A stretch of DNA of 64,000 nucleotides from Chlorobiaceae bacterium. GTDB lineage: Bacteria; Bacteroidota; Chlorobiia; Chlorobiales; Chlorobiaceae. The position numbers and the translations under genes are program-made. Positions 17,232 to 27,036 of this stretch are shown here, in pieces. The stretch's first letter is position 1; the number at the start of each line of letters is the position of its first letter. The notes below the pieces were generated by a model, which made no database searches, had not been told where the DNA came from, and saw only the letters and a list, made by a program, of their open reading frames with translations. Location of the stretch: positions 1 to 64,000 of the forward strand of contig JABDHL010000006.1 in NCBI GenBank assembly GCA_012972825.1, read 5' to 3'.

Positions 17232-19100
17232 TCACAGATGGTTTGAACTTCGCTTCTGTATCTTTGATTCAAGGCCGGCTTTTTTTACAATCCAATATGT
17301 TGAATCGTTGTTACCGAAATGGAGGTGGTCGGGATTGAATGTGACCTCTTTATAAAAAAAGAGGTTGTGGGTAAAGATGAATAGTTGCTTGATGTTGCCA
17401 AATCCACTTTGTACCTCTTCGTACAACCCTTTAATGAGACTGCTGACAATTAACAGGAGCTCTCTGTCAAGACTGGATACCGGGTCATCAAAGACAGCAA
17501 CGCGATCCATAGTCATGCCCGACTCCGTGTTGCTGCCTTTCAAAAGATGAAAAAAGTAGAGTAAGGAAACTAATGAAGATTCGCCTTCACTCAATGTTTC
17601 TTTTGCATCTGAACCATCCCTCCTTATTAGCTTATAACCTGTTCTATTGTATGCCATTGCAAGTGAGAAACACTCAAAACCGACTGATATCAGCAGTTCA
17701 TTTATTTCATCAATCGTGGGCTGGATACTTGTCGTACTCTTTTCAAGAGCCCTGATTTCTGCGACCTTAACTCTCTGGGAAATTGTTGCAGATTCAATTT
17801 GCAGTGTTACGTCCGCAATAGCTTTATTCAAACCGTTGCGCTTAGAGTCGTAATCCAGCAAATCAATTTTCAGCTCTTCTTCAAGAATATACTTCCAGAC
17901 CTGCGCTGTCAGATTGCTTCGTTCGTGACCGAGATTTTCAACCATTTTGTTATGCTCACTGTTCAGAGCATTTGCAGCATCGATAAGAGCTCTTATCGTC
18001 AACACAACATCACTGATGGATTGCAACTCGACTACCTGGCTCGGCTCCTTCTTTTTCAATGTCAGCCGCTGAAGGTTTATTATCACCCTTATATCCAGAA
18101 GTTCCTTTTCTATTTTAAGCTTTTCGACATCAAGAAACTTGCATGGTATTGCTATGACTAATGCAATCTGTCGCTGAAGTCGAGCAGAATCGTCCATATA
18201 GTTTATGTAGAGATCATCAATTGACCTACTCTCTTCTTGGAAAGCCTCATCGAAATACCTGTTCAAACTTAGTGCGAATGCATCAGTTGTGTTTTGTTGG
18301 CAAAATGGGCACACCGTCTCGTTTTCATCATAATAAAAGCGACCTTCTCTTACCCAGTCACTGTTGCCCAATTTCTTAATCATTGCTGCAATATCAACGT
18401 CTTCCTTGCCAATCACTTTCTTCTTGAGAATGGCGCATGATTCATGGGAAATCGTTTTTGCGGGATCTATGGAGGGAAGTGCTTGTTGGTAAGTCGGTGC
18501 TTGGCCAAAGATTGTCTCCGCTATTTTTTCGAGAAATGCTAACGACTTTATTGTTGCTGAATTGAAAGCCTGCTCCCTTAGAATCTTATCTTTGAACTTC
18601 TCTCAGCTGCCTCGCAACCCCTCAAAAGCAATACCCAGTTTTTCTTTGTGCTTCGTGTAAGAAGACCAGCACTTCGCTCTGAATTTTTCATCGAGGCCTG
18701 CTAACTCACCCATCTTGCCTCCTGTGCCATAGTCGCCATGCAAGATATAATGCATGTTCTCGATTCTCCTGGTTATGGCATCAAGTTCAGCTTTTGCAAC
18801 AGCAATCTCTTTGAGTATATCAATATTCTTTTCGCCAAGAGTGAAAATACCCTTGAGTTCAGAAGATTGGCTGAAGTGCTTTTTGACAAAATCCCGATTG
18901 TAGACCATCGTCTGCAACTTTGTACCGTTCCAGGTCACGCTGCAGGTCGGGAATCCTCCATCATCCGAAATCACTCGGGAAATCGTTGTTTTCCCTGATC
19001 CATTAGAGCCATAGAGAAAATTAAATTTTGATAAACCGCTTAAAAACTCCGGAGTGTTGCTATAACTTGCAACACATGCTATTCTGATAGATTCAATCAT
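17232..19100 (-). pseudogene. AAA_13/RloC-like ATPase with zinc hook, interrupted by an in-frame TGA
   Basis: Start ATG at 19100 (MIESIRIA, preceded by AGGAAA). Walker A GSNGSGKT lies near the N-terminus. A TGA at 18603-18605 stops translation after about 165 residues. The same frame then continues without another stop for 456 codons, through zinc-hook CPFC (plus-strand about 18300-18311), coiled-coil stretches and the Walker B/D-loop VFDDPVSSLD, to 17232. Head and tail of one ATPase are therefore separated by a single nonsense codon. This layout matches AAA_13 proteins such as RloC, the DNA-damage-sensing anticodon nuclease. The C-terminus ends shortly after LHFGNNDSTYWIV, so the tail, including any nuclease domain, appears to be missing too. 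Short direct repeats flank the gene. Confidence 0.8.
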
Positions 19101-19112
19101 TGATTTATTTCC

Positions 19113-19126
19113 TGGTTCGCGAACCA
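19113..19126. promoter_or_regulatory. Perfect 14-bp palindrome upstream of the ATPase pseudogene start
   Basis: TGGTTCGCGAACCA lies 12 bp before the ATG. Its position fits an operator or a 5'UTR hairpin. No function can be assigned. Confidence 0.4.
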
Positions 19127-19230
19127 ATATTTTTTAAGCAAACACGACTTGTACATACGATTAATATAAAAGTATTATAATTGAAATAAAATACTTTTAA
19201 TAGCGTAATTATAAAATTTAACCAAAAATA

Positions 19231-19267
19231 GGGCTTATAGGTCTTATGGTCCTATAGGACTTATAAG
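19231..19267. repeat. Degenerate ~9-bp tandem repeat containing the right copy of the 15-bp direct repeat
   Basis: Four imperfect units of the kind GGTCTTATA / GGTCCTATA lie in a row (GGGCTTATA, GGTCTTATG, GTCCTATAG, GACTTATAAG). Positions 19251-19265 are identical to 17213-17227. Confidence 0.65.
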
Positions 19268-19281
19268 AAATAGAATTGATC

Positions 19282-19315
19282 AAAAAAAAGCGGATCAGTT
19301 GATCCGCTTTTTTTT
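19282..19315. terminator. Intrinsic terminator after bchL
   Basis: A perfect stem, A8-GCGGATCA paired with TGATCCGC-T8 around a two-base centre, is followed by a T-run on the minus strand. It closes the bchNBL transcript. The symmetric A/T tails make it usable from the other side as well. Confidence 0.92.
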
Positions 19316-19339
19316 GGTGTATGTTATAATAGCTTGGGT

Positions 19340-20167
19340 TTACTGCCAGCCGCCGACCATGGCAAAGATTTCGCGGTCGCCGATCGGGACGGGAACTGCG
19401 GCTACCGGATTTTCCTGGATGAGAAAATCGGCTATATCGTTGTAGGGGACAAGGCACTCTGCCTTGTCGGGGGTATCGTCCATGGCAAACATGGTTTTGC
19501 CTGCAAAGCGGCTTTTGCGGATCAGTTCGTGATAGGGCACTTTGGCAAGGAGACGTGTTCCTACTTTTTCTGCAAACTGGTCGAGCATGTTTGTACCTCC
19601 ACCGGTGGTGTAGTCAACACGGTTGGCAACAATACCGGCGAGTTTGACCTTGTAGCGAACGCTTTTCTGCTGGATAGCCATGCAAAGCCTGTTGGCAGCA
19701 AAGATGCTGTCGAAGTCGTTGGTGGCGATGATAATGGCATAATCGGCATAGTTCAGCGGAGCGCTGAAACCGCCGCAAACTACGTCTCCAAGGACATCGA
19801 AAAGGATGACGTCATATTTATCATAAAGGCCGAGTTCCTGGAGCAGGGTGACTGATTCGCCGACAACATAGCCGCCGCATCCGCTTCCTGCAGGAGGACC
19901 ACCAGCTTCAAGGCAGTCGATACCCGCAAATCCGGTTTCGATAATATCCTCAGCACTCAGCTCTTCATGATGAAAATCAACCTCTTCAAGAGCCTCAATA
20001 ACAGTTTTCTGCAGCTTCCCGGTAATGGGAAAGGTGCTGTCATGCTTGGGATCGCATCCAATCTGCAGTACCTTGGCGCCTTTGAGGGCAAGTGCTGCTG
20101 AAATATTGGCGCTTGTTGTGCTTTTTCCTATGCCGCCTTTGCCATATACGGCTAATACTAAACTCAT
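19340..20167 (-). CDS. bchL: Light-independent protochlorophyllide reductase, iron-sulfur ATP-binding subunit BchL
   Basis: The NifH-like reductase component that, driven by ATP, passes electrons to BchNB. The protein is 275 residues. The P-loop GKGGIGKST spans 9-17. The two cysteines that hold the inter-subunit [4Fe-4S] cluster are C97 (GSGCGGYV) and C131 (DVVCGGF). Switch region FDVLGD is at 123-128. It is the last gene of bchN-bchB-bchL, 34 bp after bchB, and ends at a strong terminator. BchX would be the chlorophyllide reductase paralogue, but the BchN/BchB context and sequence point to BchL. Confidence 0.97.
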   Translation of the reverse strand: MSLVLAVYGKGGIGKSTTSANISAALALKGAKVLQIGCDPKHDSTFPITGKLQKTVIEALEEVDFHHEELSAEDIIETGFAGIDCLEAGGPPAGSGCGGYVVGESVTLLQELGLYDKYDVILFDVLGDVVCGGFSAPLNYADYAIIIATNDFDSIFAANRLCMAIQQKSVRYKVKLAGIVANRVDYTTGGGTNMLDQFAEKVGTRLLAKVPYHELIRKSRFAGKTMFAMDDTPDKAECLVPYNDIADFLIQENPVAAVPVPIGDREIFAMVGGWQ

Positions 20168-20201
20168 AATGGTTACAGAGAATATGATTGATAGAAAAAC
20201 C

Positions 20202-21806
20202 TTACCCGCCCAGGGACTCTTTTGCTTTTCGGAAAACGTCTACAGTAACAATGGATGCGCCGATGCTTCGGGCAAAGGTGTCAGTATTCTTCCTGACCTT
20301 TTTGCGAACAAAAAACGGCACTTTTTTAAGCATTGTTTCGGCATCATCGGACCACTTCATCTCTCCATCTTCAGTAACGGCAGCGGCCTCTTGTTCAACT
20401 TCAACCTCTGGTTCGATATGCATGTTACCAGTGGAAAGATCAACCTCAGGCGATGCAGCGACTCCGTTCTCCTCATATTCCAGACCGGCATCACCGAAAA
20501 AGTCGATGAGATGCTTTTCAAGACCGAGCTTGCATGAAAGATAGACCCTGTCTGCAATGACATCACAGCCGTCAAAGCCGAAAAACGGATAATAACCGAG
20601 AAGATGGTTCTCGATATGGGTCGGAGGGCAAATCACCATACAGGGAACATCAAGCTTGCGGCAGCTGTGGCGTTCCATCTGCGTACCACATACCAGATCA
20701 GGCATTTCATCGTCAATAATTTTTGCAACATCCTGAAACCGGTCGGTTACGATAAGTGCGCCTGGAAGGTAACCCTCCAGCTCTTTGCGTACCCAATCTG
20801 CATGGCGCTCCATATAGGTGCCTGCACCAATAATCTTCATCCCGAGTTCATCACGCAAAAACTTCACGATCGCAACGGTATGCGTAGCATCTCCAAAGAC
20901 AAAAGCCCGTTTATTGCTGAAGCTTTCCATATCAGCCGTCCTTGCAAACCATGGGACACCGCTTGGAGCACTCAGGCCATCAAGCGAGAATGCACTGAGC
21001 TTCGGCAGGGTGATTGGCGGAACCCCCCTTTCAGCACCTGTTTTATTAAGCTTTTCTATGACAGAACGAAGCCATGCAAGAGTAGGTTCAACTCCTATCG
21101 GCGCTTCATAGATTGCCGGCATGGCAAACGTTTCAGCAAGATATTCTGCTGCCGTTAAACCGATTTCACGGTACGGGGCAATATTGAGCCAGGCTGCGGG
21201 CAGTTTTTTAAGATCTTCTATTCCGGCTCCCCATGGAGCAACGACATTGACCGCAATGCCAAGCGTCTGCAGCATGCGCCGGAGGCTTGTCAGGTTAGCT
21301 CGCAAATGAAAGCCAAGGGATGTAAAGCCGAGGAGGTTTACTGAAGGGAGAGCCGTTTTCTCCAGAGGTGCGGCATATCTTTTCACCAGTTCGGTGAAGA
21401 GACCATCAGCCGCCTCATTTTCAGATACCCTGAAAGGATTCAGTGCATAGACAAGCGTTTTTTCCAGCGGTAGACCTGAATGTACTGTAAGCTGCTGGAG
21501 GTCTTCCTGCAGAAGCGCTGTACTGCAGCTCGGCGCGATGACGGTAAGATCGGGATGGTAGTGGTGATCAACCTGCTGCAGTGTTCCGGGAAGTCTTGAA
21601 ACTCCCTGTGCAAGGTCTCTTCCCCGAACCACGCTGATCGACAATCCCGGAAAATCCGGGGTTCGTTCAAGCATGCTGTAGGTGGCCGTAATGTAATCAT
21701 CACCCTGAGGGGCATGATAGACAGTGTGAACCCTTTTCATACTGTTGGTGACTCGGCTGATACCATGGAGAGCAGTTCCCTCATAGAGCCAGAAAGCTAA
21801 GCGCAT
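20202..21806 (-). CDS. bchB: Light-independent protochlorophyllide reductase subunit B
   Basis: The catalytic alpha-like subunit of the BchNB heterotetramer, which reduces ring D of protochlorophyllide without light. It has 534 residues. It starts [10 protein letters not shown] and carries HAPQGDDY with Asp36, the unusual aspartate ligand of the NB cluster known from the Rhodobacter structure. The C-terminal domain contains [19 protein letters not shown], the acidic linker ([13 protein letters not shown]) and the BchB-specific tail [21 protein letters not shown]. It begins 37 bp after bchN. Confidence 0.97.
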   Translation of the reverse strand: MRLAFWLYEGTALHGISRVTNSMKRVHTVYHAPQGDDYITATYSMLERTPDFPGLSISVVRGRDLAQGVSRLPGTLQQVDHHYHPDLTVIAPSCSTALLQEDLQQLTVHSGLPLEKTLVYALNPFRVSENEAADGLFTELVKRYAAPLEKTALPSVNLLGFTSLGFHLRANLTSLRRMLQTLGIAVNVVAPWGAGIEDLKKLPAAWLNIAPYREIGLTAAEYLAETFAMPAIYEAPIGVEPTLAWLRSVIEKLNKTGAERGVPPITLPKLSAFSLDGLSAPSGVPWFARTADMESFSNKRAFVFGDATHTVAIVKFLRDELGMKIIGAGTYMERHADWVRKELEGYLPGALIVTDRFQDVAKIIDDEMPDLVCGTQMERHSCRKLDVPCMVICPPTHIENHLLGYYPFFGFDGCDVIADRVYLSCKLGLEKHLIDFFGDAGLEYEENGVAASPEVDLSTGNMHIEPEVEVEQEAAAVTEDGEMKWSDDAETMLKKVPFFVRKKVRKNTDTFARSIGASIVTVDVFRKAKESLGG

Positions 21807-21843
21807 ACTCTGTAACGTTAGTTATTGCATTTCCTTGCGAGAA

Positions 21844-23106
21844 TTATTCAGCGCTCGGCATGACACCTTCAAGCCATACCTCCTTGTCAAAGGCAGGCAG
21901 CCTGCTGCGACGATGGAGCGGTGAAACAAACAAATTAGCCAGTGGAATGACCCCCGACCAGCTATGAATAGGCATAAGCATGAACTCCATACTCCATTTG
22001 ACAACAAAACCATGGCCTGCAAAAGGGTTGGCGGTCATCAACGACGTAACAATCAGGTCCGGCTGAATGCGCTTGACATCCTCAAGCTGACGATGAAAGT
22101 TAGGCTGCTCGACCACTCGAATACCGGCAAGAGCTTCAAGTTCACGAGCATGGAATTTCTTGTTTATATAGGCGCTGCTGCATTCAACAACATCAGCACC
22201 GGCACTTTTAAGAAAACGTGCAAGAGGCAGCTCCATCATGGTATCGGCAGTCAGAAAAACCTTTTTGTCCTTAAGAAGGTCGGTCTGTGTACGAATTTTC
22301 TCCCATGCGGCTTTTTCGCGGTCGCGAAGGTCAATGGTGATACCAAATTCACGGGCAAGATCCTCCCAGAAAACCCTCGATCCGTCTGGACCGAAAGGAA
22401 AAAGGGAGTGAAGGACACGTGCTCCCCGTTCACGTTCCAGCTTGACGGCAACCCTCGAAAGATAGGGCTGGATAGGAGCAAGCACGGTATCAGGTCCGAT
22501 GGCGGGCATGTTATCAAAACGGGATTCAGGAAGAAAGCCGGCGACATGAATACCAAGCTCTTCAGCCTCCGCTCTGAGATCGTCAGCCGTTGCGTCATTG
22601 ACTGAACCGAGAAAGACCACACTTTTCTGACCGGCAGGCGCCACGGGACAGAACGGCACAAGAGCGTGCAGCACAGAGTCCTCAGCCTGGGTGAAATTAT
22701 AGACCAGACCACTGGCCGGGACAAAAAGCACCGGAACATCCGGTGTACTGAGATGATGGGCAAGACCCTTGAAATCAACCTTCATAACCTCTGGAGTACA
22801 TGAAGAGAGAAGAAAAATTACGGATGGATTATGGTCGGCCTTGATTTCACGGATAATCTCCTCAAGAGTAGGCTCATTCTTGGAAAGATCACCTTCCTCC
22901 ATGAGAGCGATGCCGAAGCGAGGCTTGGCAAAGATCATCATGCCAAGAGCATTCTGCAGAAAATGAGCACATGTATGCGTTCCAAGAATCAGAAAAAAAC
23001 TGTCCTTGATCTTCTGATACATCCAGCCGACACAGGCAAGACCACAAAAACTGTGGGTAACGTTATCTTCCTTTATTATCTGAACATCTCCGGAAACCTG
23101 CATCAT
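21844..23106 (-). CDS. bchN: Light-independent protochlorophyllide reductase subunit N
   Basis: The NifD/K-like subunit that supplies three cysteine ligands to the catalytic [4Fe-4S] cluster. In the 420-residue form these are C21 ([11 protein letters not shown]), C46 (GTHTCAHF) and C103 (LLSSCTPEV). The frame also opens at a TTG at 23181, but that codon has no ribosome site. ATG 23106 has AGGAGA 8 nt upstream and gives the family's usual length, so I choose it. It is the first gene of bchN-bchB-bchL. Confidence 0.95.
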   Translation of the reverse strand: MMQVSGDVQIIKEDNVTHSFCGLACVGWMYQKIKDSFFLILGTHTCAHFLQNALGMMIFAKPRFGIALMEEGDLSKNEPTLEEIIREIKADHNPSVIFLLSSCTPEVMKVDFKGLAHHLSTPDVPVLFVPASGLVYNFTQAEDSVLHALVPFCPVAPAGQKSVVFLGSVNDATADDLRAEAEELGIHVAGFLPESRFDNMPAIGPDTVLAPIQPYLSRVAVKLERERGARVLHSLFPFGPDGSRVFWEDLAREFGITIDLRDREKAAWEKIRTQTDLLKDKKVFLTADTMMELPLARFLKSAGADVVECSSAYINKKFHARELEALAGIRVVEQPNFHRQLEDVKRIQPDLIVTSLMTANPFAGHGFVVKWSMEFMLMPIHSWSGVIPLANLFVSPLHRRSRLPAFDKEVWLEGVMPSAE

Positions 23107-23114
23107 GAAGTGTT

Positions 23115-23120
23115 TCTCCT
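23115..23120 (-). promoter_or_regulatory. Ribosome binding site fixing the bchN start
   Basis: AGGAGA on the minus strand, 8 nt before ATG 23106. It argues against the upstream TTG start at 23181. Confidence 0.7.
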
Positions 23121-23221
23121 GATAATTACTGCCCGCAACAACTCCATCAGTGATGGTGTGCAAAAGCGTTTCAACGGCCAAACTTAAAGAATGTGAAGAT
23201 AAAATATTTTCGCCAATCCCC

Positions 23222-23533
23222 CTACTCTGCAGAGGGGGCTATTTTCGCTTTGACGGAAGCAATCTTTTCTCCAAGACGGACAGTCCGATCCCGTCGATCA
23301 TCAATTTTCATAACCGTATAGACTCGTTTGCCGCCTTTACTGAACGAATACTCATGAAGTTTCTGTGCAAGCTCAAAAAGCAGATGCGCAGGGCCCTCAA
23401 CCGTCGTCCCCATATCATGAAGCCGGTAGCTGCATCCGCTTGCACTCAGAAGCTCCTGCAACCCGGCCACAAAACCACTCAGGCTCCCCTCTTTACTGTC
23501 GAGGGGAATAACAGCGATATCCATCAAAGCCAT
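23222..23533 (-). CDS. MTH1187/YkoF-type thiamine-binding-like protein (DUF77)
   Basis: A small ferredoxin-like-fold protein of 103 residues, with [16 protein letters not shown] at the start and [13 protein letters not shown] in the middle, both typical of the MTH1187 family. Some members bind thiamine or a related pyrimidine, but most are uncharacterised. It lies 18 bp after purA and 115 bp before bchN on the same strand, so read-through into the bch operon is possible. Confidence 0.8.
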   Translation of the reverse strand: MALMDIAVIPLDSKEGSLSGFVAGLQELLSASGCSYRLHDMGTTVEGPAHLLFELAQKLHEYSFSKGGKRVYTVMKIDDRRDRTVRLGEKIASVKAKIAPSAE

Positions 23534-23551
23534 GGCAAAAAAACTCGTGGT

Positions 23552-24856
23552 TTATCTGAAAACAGTCTCTTCGCGTCCAGGGCCAACTGAAATAAAGGTA
23601 ACAGGAACCTGCAGCTCATCCTCAAGGAAGGTCACATAGTTCCTTGCTTCGGGCTGCATATCGGAGAAGCTCCGAGACTGAGCGTTGGAAGCCTTCCAGC
23701 CTTTCAGGGTGGTATACACCGGTATTACCCTCGACAGTGTCTGATGATCGGTCGGAAAATCATGAATCTCCTTGCCATCAAGCATATATGATGTGCACAC
23801 CTTGACCTCTTCAAACGTGTCAAGTACATCGAGCTTGGTAAGCGCAATTTCCGTAACGCCATTGATCGTCAGCGAATAACGAAGGGCAACCAGATCTATC
23901 CATCCACATCTGCGTTTTCTTCCTGTTGTTGCACCGAACTCGTGCCCGATCTGACCGAGAAGTTCCCCTGTCTCATCCAGCAGTTCCGAAGGGAAAGCGC
24001 CATTGCCGACTCTTGTCATATACGCCTTGCAGACACCGATAACCTTGCCGATATAGTTCGGAGCAATGCCGGATCCCGTGCAGGCTCCACCTGAGGTAGG
24101 GTTCGAGGATGTCACATAGGGATAGGTGCCATGATCGACATCAAGGAGACATCCCTGAGCGCCTTCAAGAAGCACCGTCTTTCCTTCCTGAAGCTTCTTG
24201 TTGAGATATAACTGGGTATTGGTCACATAGGGATCGATAATCTTGTCGAACTCCTCGTACTCGCGCACCAGGCTCTCCACATCGATCTCTTCCTTGTCAT
24301 AAATATTTTTAAACAGTTTGTTCTTTGCCGCAAGGTTCTCCCGGAGCTTTTCCTGCAGCACTTCAGGGCTGAGAAGGTCTACAACCCTTATACCCTGTCG
24401 GGCAAACTTGTCCTCATAGCTCGGGCCGATACCTCGACCGGTCGTACCGATTTTCTGGTCGCCCTGAGCGGTCTCATGCAGGGAATCGAGTCGTTTATGG
24501 TACGGCATGATGAGATGGGCATTATGGCTGATAAACAGCCTGCCGGTCACCTCAAAGCCAAGTTCCTCTACCTTTTTGATTTCATCGAGCAATGCGGAAG
24601 GATCAATAACAACGCCATTGCCGATCACACATATACATCTTTTATGAAAGATTCCGGAAGGAATAAGATGCAGAACAACGGTTTTATTATCAAAACAGAT
24701 TGTATGGCCGGCATTTGCCCCGCCTTGATAACGGACAACTATATCAAATTTGTCCGAAAGGTAATCAACGAGTTTTCCTTTGCCTTCATCACCGAACTGA
24801 GTGCCGACAATAACTGTTGCAGACTGCGAGGGTGTCCTGAATTTCTTTGGTTCCAC
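23552..24856 (-). CDS. purA: Adenylosuccinate synthetase
   Basis: Condenses IMP and aspartate with GTP hydrolysis in AMP synthesis. The 434-residue protein has the GTP P-loop GDEGKGK near residue 22-28, the IMP-binding NAGHT (about 50-54), the signature GIGPSYEDK and the C-terminal aspartate loop region with GRKRRCGW. Length and motifs are normal. It is probably transcribed with the thiamine-binding-like gene downstream; engB lies 13 bp upstream. Confidence 0.97.
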   Translation of the reverse strand: MEPKKFRTPSQSATVIVGTQFGDEGKGKLVDYLSDKFDIVVRYQGGANAGHTICFDNKTVVLHLIPSGIFHKRCICVIGNGVVIDPSALLDEIKKVEELGFEVTGRLFISHNAHLIMPYHKRLDSLHETAQGDQKIGTTGRGIGPSYEDKFARQGIRVVDLLSPEVLQEKLRENLAAKNKLFKNIYDKEEIDVESLVREYEEFDKIIDPYVTNTQLYLNKKLQEGKTVLLEGAQGCLLDVDHGTYPYVTSSNPTSGGACTGSGIAPNYIGKVIGVCKAYMTRVGNGAFPSELLDETGELLGQIGHEFGATTGRKRRCGWIDLVALRYSLTINGVTEIALTKLDVLDTFEEVKVCTSYMLDGKEIHDFPTDHQTLSRVIPVYTTLKGWKASNAQSRSFSDMQPEARNYVTFLEDELQVPVTFISVGPGREETVFR

Positions 24857-24869
24857 GACGATTGTTTAT

Positions 24870-25448
24870 TTAACAGATATAATGATCAAAATGAGCCAGA
24901 AGCTCACTCTTTCCCTTGCCGGAAAAAGATGAATAATTTACAATAAATTTGGCTTTCGCCGCGCAACTTTCCATTATATGCCGGGTCTGTACTTTCTCTT
25001 TTTGCGTGAGCTTGTCGTACTTGGTCAGGACAATTCCATAGGGCTTTTCATGAAACTCCAGAAACTCTATCATAGCCCGATCGGAGCGCATGGCCGGGTG
25101 GCGGGAATCAAGAAGAAGCACAATCAGTGAAATACTCTCGCGGTGTTCAATATAGGAGGAAAGAAGATTACCCCATGCAACTTTCTGTTCATGCCCGACA
25201 GCCGCATATCCGTAACCGGGAAGATCGACAAAAAAAAACTGGTTGTTAATGAGAAAATAGTTAATCAGTCTTGTTTTTCCTGGTGTTGAACTGGTTTTGG
25301 CAAGACCTTTAAGCTCAGCAAGTGAATTAAGCAAGGTTGATTTTCCGACATTGGATCTTCCTGAAAAAACTATTTCAGGAGATGAACCTTCCGGAAGACC
25401 GGAAAGAGCGGAGGCACTGATGTGAAAGACGGCAGAAGTTATCTTCAT
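24870..25448 (-). CDS. engB: Ribosome biogenesis GTPase EngB/YsxC
   Basis: A GTPase needed for large-subunit assembly. Motifs: G1 [10 protein letters not shown]3 DLPGYG, G4 TKYDK and G5-like NYSSFSGKG. The frame continues upstream to 25481, but the family normally begins [12 protein letters not shown], so ATG 25448 (192 residues) is preferred. No clear ribosome site distinguishes the two. It ends 13 bp before purA on the same strand and is divergent from cysS. Confidence 0.92.
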   Translation of the reverse strand: MKITSAVFHISASALSGLPEGSSPEIVFSGRSNVGKSTLLNSLAELKGLAKTSSTPGKTRLINYFLINNQFFFVDLPGYGYAAVGHEQKVAWGNLLSSYIEHRESISLIVLLLDSRHPAMRSDRAMIEFLEFHEKPYGIVLTKYDKLTQKEKVQTRHIMESCAAKAKFIVNYSSFSGKGKSELLAHFDHYIC

Positions 25449-25581
25449 ACAAATAAAAAGCGGTCGAACAAAAAAGAGCAATAAAAAGGAAGCTAAAAAC
25501 CTTGCGTTAAAAACCCAAATGTTTAACTTTCATCGGGCATTTTACGTATTGCACCATCACAAAAAGGAAGAACAGCAGAAG

Positions 25582-27036
25582 ATGTCACTTTACATATACA
25601 ATTCCCTCAAGAGAGCCAAAGAAAAGTTTGAACCTTTGCATCCGGGGATTGTGAGCATCTATGTATGCGGCCCTACCGTTTACGGCCACGCCCATCTCGG
25701 CCATGCAAAAAGCTATGTATCATTTGACGTGGTTGTCCGCTGGCTGCGTCATAAGGGATACCATGTTAAGTACATACAAAACATTACCGATGTGGGCCAC
25801 TTGACCGATGACGCCGATGCAGGTGAGGACAAGATATCCAAACAGGCCCGCCTTGAAAAAACAGATCCGATGGAAATTTCGCAGTTCTATACACGAAGTT
25901 TCTATGAAGACATGGACCAGCTCAACGTTCTCCGCCCGAATATAGCCCCTGCTGCCACAGCTCACATTCCAGAACAGATTGCCCTTGTAGAACGATTGAT
26001 TGCTGCCGGTCACGCCTATGAGGTCAACGGCAATGTCTATTTTTCCGTTCAGTCATTCCCGGGATATGGAAAACTTTCGGGACGAACTGATCAGGAGGCT
26101 CTGCAATCCGGTGCAAGGGTTGAAACACGCTCTGAAAAACATCATCCGTCTGATTTCGCGCTATGGAAAAAGGCAGAGGAAGGGCATCTCATGAAATGGA
26201 ATTCCCCATGGAGTATCGGTTATCCCGGATGGCATCTGGAGTGTTCGGCAATGTCGATGAAATATCTTGGCGAGACCATAGACATTCACGGTGGAGGTAT
26301 GGAAAACAAGTTTCCCCACCATGACTGTGAAATTGCCCAGTCCGAATCGGTCACTGGAAAACCTTATGTCAGGTTCTGGATGCACAATAACATGGTGACG
26401 GTCAATGGCGTAAAAATGGGGAAATCCCTGAAAAACTCGGTCAATCTCAAGGATTTGTTTAAAGAGATCGATCCTCTTGTGATCCGATTCTTTATTCTTC
26501 AGTCGCATTACCGCTCGCAACTTGATTATTCCGAATCCGCCATAAAAGCATCGGCAACTGGACTCGACAAACTCCGTGAAACCCAGAGGAGACTCCAGGA
26601 ACAAAAGCACGGGACGGCAACGTTTGACCTTGAACCATTTCTCCAGCGCTTTACCGATGCAATGGATGATGATTTCAATACACCTGTAGCTATAGCCGTT
26701 CTTTTTGACCTGTCAAAAGCCATTAATACAGCTCTTGATCACAGCGAAGGCATCTCGAAAGAGTCCCGGCAAGAAAGTGAAGCTTTTCTTCACACTGCAG
26801 GAACGGACATTCTTGGAATTTTAAACGGAAATAAACAAACTATCGGCAGAGATCCCATACAGTCAAGCCACAAGCTCGAAAAAATTATTGACATTCTCAT
26901 CGACATGCGGTCTGAAGCCAGAAACAACAAGAATTTTGCACTCAGTGATAAAATCCGCGACAGGCTTCTTGCTGTCGGGATTGAAATTAAAGATACCAAA
27001 GAGGGTGTAAGCTGGTCAGAGAAATCAGGGGCTTAA
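25582..27036 (+). CDS. cysS: Cysteinyl-tRNA synthetase
   Basis: A class I aminoacyl-tRNA synthetase charging tRNA-Cys, 484 residues. Seen are the N-terminal zinc Cys in YVCGPTVYGHAHLGHAKSY (HIGH motif as HLGH), the second zinc block LECSAMSMKYLG, HGGGMENKFPHHDCE, and the KMSKS loop as KMGKS. The DALR-like anticodon domain is C-terminal. The frame is open from 25519, but MSLYIYNSLKR at 25582 matches the family start and has AAGGAAG 11 nt upstream. Its stop overlaps that of the convergent guanylyltransferase gene. Confidence 0.96.
   Translation: MSLYIYNSLKRAKEKFEPLHPGIVSIYVCGPTVYGHAHLGHAKSYVSFDVVVRWLRHKGYHVKYIQNITDVGHLTDDADAGEDKISKQARLEKTDPMEISQFYTRSFYEDMDQLNVLRPNIAPAATAHIPEQIALVERLIAAGHAYEVNGNVYFSVQSFPGYGKLSGRTDQEALQSGARVETRSEKHHPSDFALWKKAEEGHLMKWNSPWSIGYPGWHLECSAMSMKYLGETIDIHGGGMENKFPHHDCEIAQSESVTGKPYVRFWMHNNMVTVNGVKMGKSLKNSVNLKDLFKEIDPLVIRFFILQSHYRSQLDYSESAIKASATGLDKLRETQRRLQEQKHGTATFDLEPFLQRFTDAMDDDFNTPVAIAVLFDLSKAINTALDHSEGISKESRQESEAFLHTAGTDILGILNGNKQTIGRDPIQSSHKLEKIIDILIDMRSEARNNKNFALSDKIRDRLLAVGIEIKDTKEGVSWSEKSGA

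Noticed and set aside
23107-23181. 25-residue N-terminal extension of BchN from TTG 23181
   Set aside because: No ribosome site. The ATG at 23106 has a good one and fits the family.
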